Shown: in pieces, positions 61,080 to 64,000 of the stretch
Numbering within the stretch: position 1 is the first letter of the stretch
Layout: every line of letters starts with the position of its first letter
Assembly (NCBI GenBank): GCA_964433345.1
Contig: CAYSQJ010000002.1
Coordinates: 248,001-312,000 of the forward strand
Reading direction: 5' to 3'
Origin: Ga0077527 sp964433345
GTDB lineage: Bacteria; Pseudomonadota; Gammaproteobacteria; Burkholderiales; SG8-41
DNA: 64,000 bases
Translations under genes and position numbers: made by a program
Notes under the pieces: generated by a model
The model's database searches: none
Told to the model about the DNA's origin: nothing
The model's input: the letters and a program-made list of their open reading frames with translations, nothing else

Positions 61080-62543
61080 ATGGACTACCTGCTCTCATCG
61101 GTCTGGCCCGTGTTCCACGGCGGACTGGGCAATCTCGCGGCTTACCTGGCTGCGCACGTGCTGCTGTGCCTGCTACCGGCGTTTTTCATCGCCGGTGCGA
61201 TGGCGGCGCTGATCCCGACTGAAATGGTGACGCGCTTTCTCGGTCGCAATTCGAGCAAGGCGGTGTCCTATCCGGCGGCCGCGGCGGCCGGCTCTCTGCT
61301 GGCGGTATGTTCCTGCACCATCGTGCCGCTGTTCGCGGGCATCTACAAGAAGGGTGCCGGCCTCGGTCCGGCGATCACTTTCCTGTTTTTCGCACCTGCG
61401 GCGAATATCCTGGCCCTGGTCTATACCGGGGGAGTGATTGGTCCTGACCTCGCCATTGCGCGGCTGATCCTGTCGCTGATATTCGGCATCGGTATCGGCA
61501 TGATCATGGCGATGATTTTCCGTGCCGACGATGCTGCCCACGAAGCGGCGGCGGATGACCTGTTCGCCCATCACGGCGCAGGCATGGTGCCGGGCGCACT
61601 GCTGCTGCTCCTGGCATGGGTCGTGCTGTTACTCACGGGCACGCTGAAGCTGGATTTCCTGACGGGCAGTTATCTGCAGCTCGATGTGCCCTTGGCTGCC
61701 GCCGCGTCCTGGCAGGGGACGCTGGACCAGCTCGTGCCCTATGACCCGGCGAAGGGCGAGGAAGGCGTGTCGATCCAGGGCGTGATGCTGATCGGTTTGC
61801 TCGCTATGATCGGCTGGACTGCATGGCGAGGACTGGAGAATATCGAGAATGGTGCCAATCGCTGGACGACCGTCAGCCTCCTGCTCATTGCCGTGACCCT
61901 GCTGCTGGCCGCGATTTCCGTGCAGGTCACGCCTGCGGGCCTGAGTTTCGGGCTGACCGGAAAATTCTTCGGCGTGGCGGCAATGCTGGGGGCCGTGTAC
62001 TGGATCGTGCGCAAGCGCATGCCGTCCGATGCGCTGCAGAGCTGGCTCTGGGAGTCCTGGCGTTTCGTGAAGCAGATCTTTCCGCTGCTGGTGATCGGCG
62101 TGTTTGTCGTGGGCATGATCCGCGTGCTGATCCGCCCGGAGTGGATCGAGCTGCTTGCCGGCGCCAACACCCTGGCGGGCAATCTCGCGGGCGTGGTGTT
62201 CGGCGTATTCATGTATTTCCCGACGCTGGTCGAGGTGCCGATCGCCAAGATGTTTCTCGATCTCGGCATGCATCGCGGCCCGCTGCTGGCCTACCTGATG
62301 TCCGATCCGGAGCTATCGCTACAGAGCATCCTGATCATTGCCGCGATCATTGGCCGCAGGAAGGCATGGACCTACGTCGGCCTGGTGGCCCTGTTCAGTG
62401 CCTGTGCCGGGCTGACCTACGGCGCATGGGTCGACGGAACGTCAGTGGGGATGCTCGCATTCGGGCTGGCGGCATTTGTCGCTGTCCTCGCGATGCTGCT
62501 GCGCCTGGCAGGACGCTATGCACTTTCAACCAAAGGAGTCTGA
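61080..62543 (+). CDS. DUF318/ArsP-type permease
   Basis: A 487-residue membrane protein with about eight to ten hydrophobic segments. The motif AVCSCTIVPLFAGIYKKGAG and ITFLFFAPAANILAL are the hallmark of this predicted permease family, whose characterised members (ArsP) export organoarsenicals; the conserved cysteines in CSC may bind the metalloid. Start ATG 61080 follows GGGG; a TTG directly before it is an alternative. Paired with the small thioredoxin gene that follows. Confidence 0.88.
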   Translation: MDYLLSSVWPVFHGGLGNLAAYLAAHVLLCLLPAFFIAGAMAALIPTEMVTRFLGRNSSKAVSYPAAAAAGSLLAVCSCTIVPLFAGIYKKGAGLGPAITFLFFAPAANILALVYTGGVIGPDLAIARLILSLIFGIGIGMIMAMIFRADDAAHEAAADDLFAHHGAGMVPGALLLLLAWVVLLLTGTLKLDFLTGSYLQLDVPLAAAASWQGTLDQLVPYDPAKGEEGVSIQGVMLIGLLAMIGWTAWRGLENIENGANRWTTVSLLLIAVTLLLAAISVQVTPAGLSFGLTGKFFGVAAMLGAVYWIVRKRMPSDALQSWLWESWRFVKQIFPLLVIGVFVVGMIRVLIRPEWIELLAGANTLAGNLAGVVFGVFMYFPTLVEVPIAKMFLDLGMHRGPLLAYLMSDPELSLQSILIIAAIIGRRKAWTYVGLVALFSACAGLTYGAWVDGTSVGMLAFGLAAFVAVLAMLLRLAGRYALSTKGV

Positions 62544-62545
62544 AC

Positions 62546-62794
62546 ATGATCACCATCAAGGTGCTCGGGCCGGGGTGTGCAAACTGCAAGAAACTTGAGG
62601 AAGTGGCGCATACCGCGGCAGGGTTGGCACAGGTTGAGGCGGACATCGTAAAGGTCACCGATATGCAGGAAATCATTGCCGCAGGCGTATTGAAGACTCC
62701 GGGTCTGCTCATCAACGGCAAATTGCTGTGCTCCGGTCGGATTCCGGCACCCGGCACTGTTGCCGAGTGGATACGCGCGGCAGTGGGCGGCTGA
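62546..62794 (+). CDS. Small thioredoxin-like protein (CANC motif)
   Basis: An 82-residue thioredoxin-fold protein with the redox motif GPGCANCKKLEE and the cis-Pro turn LKTPGLLINGK, matching the small redox-active disulfide protein group often encoded next to DUF318-type permeases. It likely reduces or shuttles thiols for the permease substrate. It begins two bases after the permease stop with an AAAGGAG upstream. Confidence 0.9.
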   Translation: MITIKVLGPGCANCKKLEEVAHTAAGLAQVEADIVKVTDMQEIIAAGVLKTPGLLINGKLLCSGRIPAPGTVAEWIRAAVGG

Positions 62795-62871
62795 GCTGCT
62801 GTCATCGATACGCCCCGAACGTAGCGCGAGTCTTCGATTGGCTGCGCCTGAATGTAGTGCTGGCGCAGAAA

Positions 62872-62906
62872 AATAAAAATATCAATAAAAACAAATACTT
62901 ATATTA
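62872..62906 (-). repeat. AT-rich intergenic element, copy C
   Basis: Read on the minus strand, ATAAGTATTTGTTTTTATTG then ATATTTTTATTT, in the 212-base gap before the Mrr-like gene. It is the closest partner of copies A and B. The rest of the gap holds a short GC palindrome at 62939-62950 but no gene. Confidence 0.5.
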
Positions 62907-63006
62907 ATACCGCAAGCGCCTTCAGCGTTAGTGAGCGTGCGCACGTGCGCTAGTGCATTGTTCTCCCGCGGCTTGCGGCGACAAAATGTCACGCGAGGAG
63001 GCAGGC

Positions 63007-63696
63007 ATGGCGCGGGGCAGAACCCATCCACTGGAATTGCTGGTTGACACCATGGCGCGCTGGCCCTGGTGGGTCGGCGTGCTTGCTGCACTGGTGTCGG
63101 GCCTGTTGCTGCAGGCGCTGATGCCGTTCGTCATTTCCGGCAATGGCATTGCGGCAGGCGGGCAGTGGTCCGCATTCCGCGCGGCGGCGGGCGGATTGGC
63201 ACAGGGACTGCAGTATCTGCTGCCCCTGTTTTTCCTGGGCGCTGCGGCGATATCGGGCTGGCTGGATTTCCGGCACCGCCGGAACTACGCCGCGGTTGCC
63301 GGCGAGCGCGGACACGCGGCGCTGGAACTGCTGTCATGGCGCGAGTTTGAGAATCTGGTCGGCGAGTTTTTCCGGCGCAAGGGTTTTCGCGTTGAGCAGC
63401 GCGGCGGACATGAGGCCGATGGCGGTGTCGACCTGGTGGCGAGCATCGGCGAGGACCGGTATCTCGTGCAATGCAAGCACTGGCGAATGCAGCGGGTCGG
63501 CGTGAAAGTGGTGCGGGAGATCTGCGGCGTTGCCGCGGCCGAAGGTGCGGCCGGTGTTTTCGTGGTGACCTCCGGATCCTTCACCGAGGAGGCGCGCCGC
63601 TTCGTCGAGGAGAACCGCATCGACATCGAACTGATCACCGGCGACCAGCTGCGACGCATGATACAGGGGCTGGAGGCGGTGGTGCATTCCGCCTGA
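63007..63696 (+). CDS. Membrane-anchored Mrr-like restriction endonuclease
   Basis: A 229-residue protein with two N-terminal membrane segments (VLAALVSGLLLQALMPFVI and LQYLLPLFFLGAAAISGWL) and a C-terminal Mrr-type nuclease domain: WREFENLVGEFFRRKGFRV, then GGVDLVASIGEDRYLVQCK, with the D and Q-x-K residues of the active site. Start ATG 63007 is preceded by GAGGAGG; an in-frame ATG at 62953 is less likely. Known relatives cleave modified DNA; the membrane tether is an extra feature. Function unproven. Confidence 0.85.
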   Translation: MARGRTHPLELLVDTMARWPWWVGVLAALVSGLLLQALMPFVISGNGIAAGGQWSAFRAAAGGLAQGLQYLLPLFFLGAAAISGWLDFRHRRNYAAVAGERGHAALELLSWREFENLVGEFFRRKGFRVEQRGGHEADGGVDLVASIGEDRYLVQCKHWRMQRVGVKVVREICGVAAAEGAAGVFVVTSGSFTEEARRFVEENRIDIELITGDQLRRMIQGLEAVVHSA

Positions 63697-63714
63697 TGCC
63701 GGTATTGCTTCCGT

Positions 63715-64000
63715 TCAGCCGCGCGCCTGTGCCGCCAGCAGCTGCCTGCGCATGCGCGCGAGAACGATGCTCAGCAGGACGCCGGCGAGGCAGACTGCGG
63801 CAATCGTCAGAAATCCCGAAGTGAAGGAACCCGAGCGGTCTTTCAGCGCGCCCATGGTCCACGCGGTGAGGAAACCGCCGATGTTGGCGAACAGGTTGCC
63901 GAAGCCGGTGGCGGTGCCGGCGATGCGAGGCCCCATCACCTCGACCGGAACCAGGAACAGCGGGCCGAAGTAGAACTGCAGGAAAATCGAGTTGAGCGCA
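63715..64000 (-). CDS. MFS transporter, C-terminal part only
   Basis: Reading frame open to the window edge, so the 5' part lies outside. About 95 residues: FYFGPLFLVPVEV, GPRIAGTATGFGNLFANIGG, then a DRSGSF loop and a final hydrophobic helix. The GxxxG-rich helix and the loop fit a major-facilitator sugar- or organic-acid-phosphate type transporter. Convergent with the Mrr-like gene. Substrate unknown. Confidence 0.85.
   Translation of the reverse strand, partial: ALNSIFLQFYFGPLFLVPVEVMGPRIAGTATGFGNLFANIGGFLTAWTMGALKDRSGSFTSGFLTIAAVCLAGVLLSIVLARMRRQLLAAQARG

Noticed and set aside
1..64000. Same MFS gene at both window ends
   Set aside because: The left partial is a NarK-type nitrate transporter and the right partial has different loop motifs and strand; they are separate genes.

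Overview
The window reads as a high-GC, gene-dense stretch of a facultatively denitrifying Betaproteobacterium, probably close to Rhodocyclales. This rests on gene content and protein style only: a narGHJI operon, NnrS, cbb3 oxidase with ccoG/fixH, an Fnr/hemN pair, and many FNR/DNR-type operators. No rRNA, tRNA, CRISPR array or insertion sequence was seen. No gene-free stretch longer than 300 bases exists.

Layout. (1) 1-8618: 3' end of narK, then narGHJI with many start/stop overlaps, followed by a parvulin-type isomerase and a small conserved protein. (2) 8627-12790: nnrS, a four-cysteine protein, two small membrane proteins built on an NnrS/haem-oxidase-like module (one fused to a thioredoxin-like CPTC domain), a GcvH-like lipoyl-domain protein, a beta carbonic anhydrase and a SirB-like protein. 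(3) 12804-16456, minus strand: nitronate monooxygenase, a cysteine-less Dnr-type regulator, a radical SAM/SPASM protein and a universal stress protein; operator-like boxes lie upstream of each of the first three. (4) 16624-22163: ccoNOQP-ccoG-fixH and two small membrane proteins. (5) 22270-28418: a cyclopropane-synthase-like methyltransferase, a Spy-like protein, a cytochrome c, the [4Fe-4S] Fnr diverging from hemN, a TauE/SafE-like protein and a Tat-exported Rieske protein. (6) 28516-34148: one giant REC-PAS-GAF-GGDEF-EAL-REC signalling gene broken by a single-base frameshift. (7) 34378-39286, minus: copper-handling genes (CopL-like, small exported protein, TolC-like, multicopper oxidase, cupredoxin, DUF411 protein, CusF-like). 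The DUF411 gene has an in-frame UGA exactly at its first conserved cysteine, followed by a hairpin that resembles a bacterial SECIS. (8) 39579-45776: a 2065-residue FHA/TpsA-like adhesin with about 285-residue internal repeats. (9) 45901-48197: a CioAB-type cytochrome bd. (10) 48331-56412: a second copper/envelope island (CopA-type ATPase, YHS protein, Met-rich, CopL-like, Spy-like and other exported proteins) facing an OmpR/EnvZ-type two-component pair. (11) 56555-60962: an HlyD/FtsX/ATPase ABC exporter and an ATP-grasp-like protein. (12) 61080-64000: a DUF318-type permease with a small thioredoxin, a membrane-anchored Mrr-like nuclease and the 3' end of an MFS transporter.

How it fits together: nitrate respiration, NO response, micro-aerobic oxidases and haem synthesis appear wired to low oxygen/NO through at least nine TTGAT-N4-ATCAA-like sites, and two copper islands supply and protect the copper enzymes. 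The most striking single observation is the candidate selenocysteine (or nonsense-mutated) DUF411 protein at 34753-35193.
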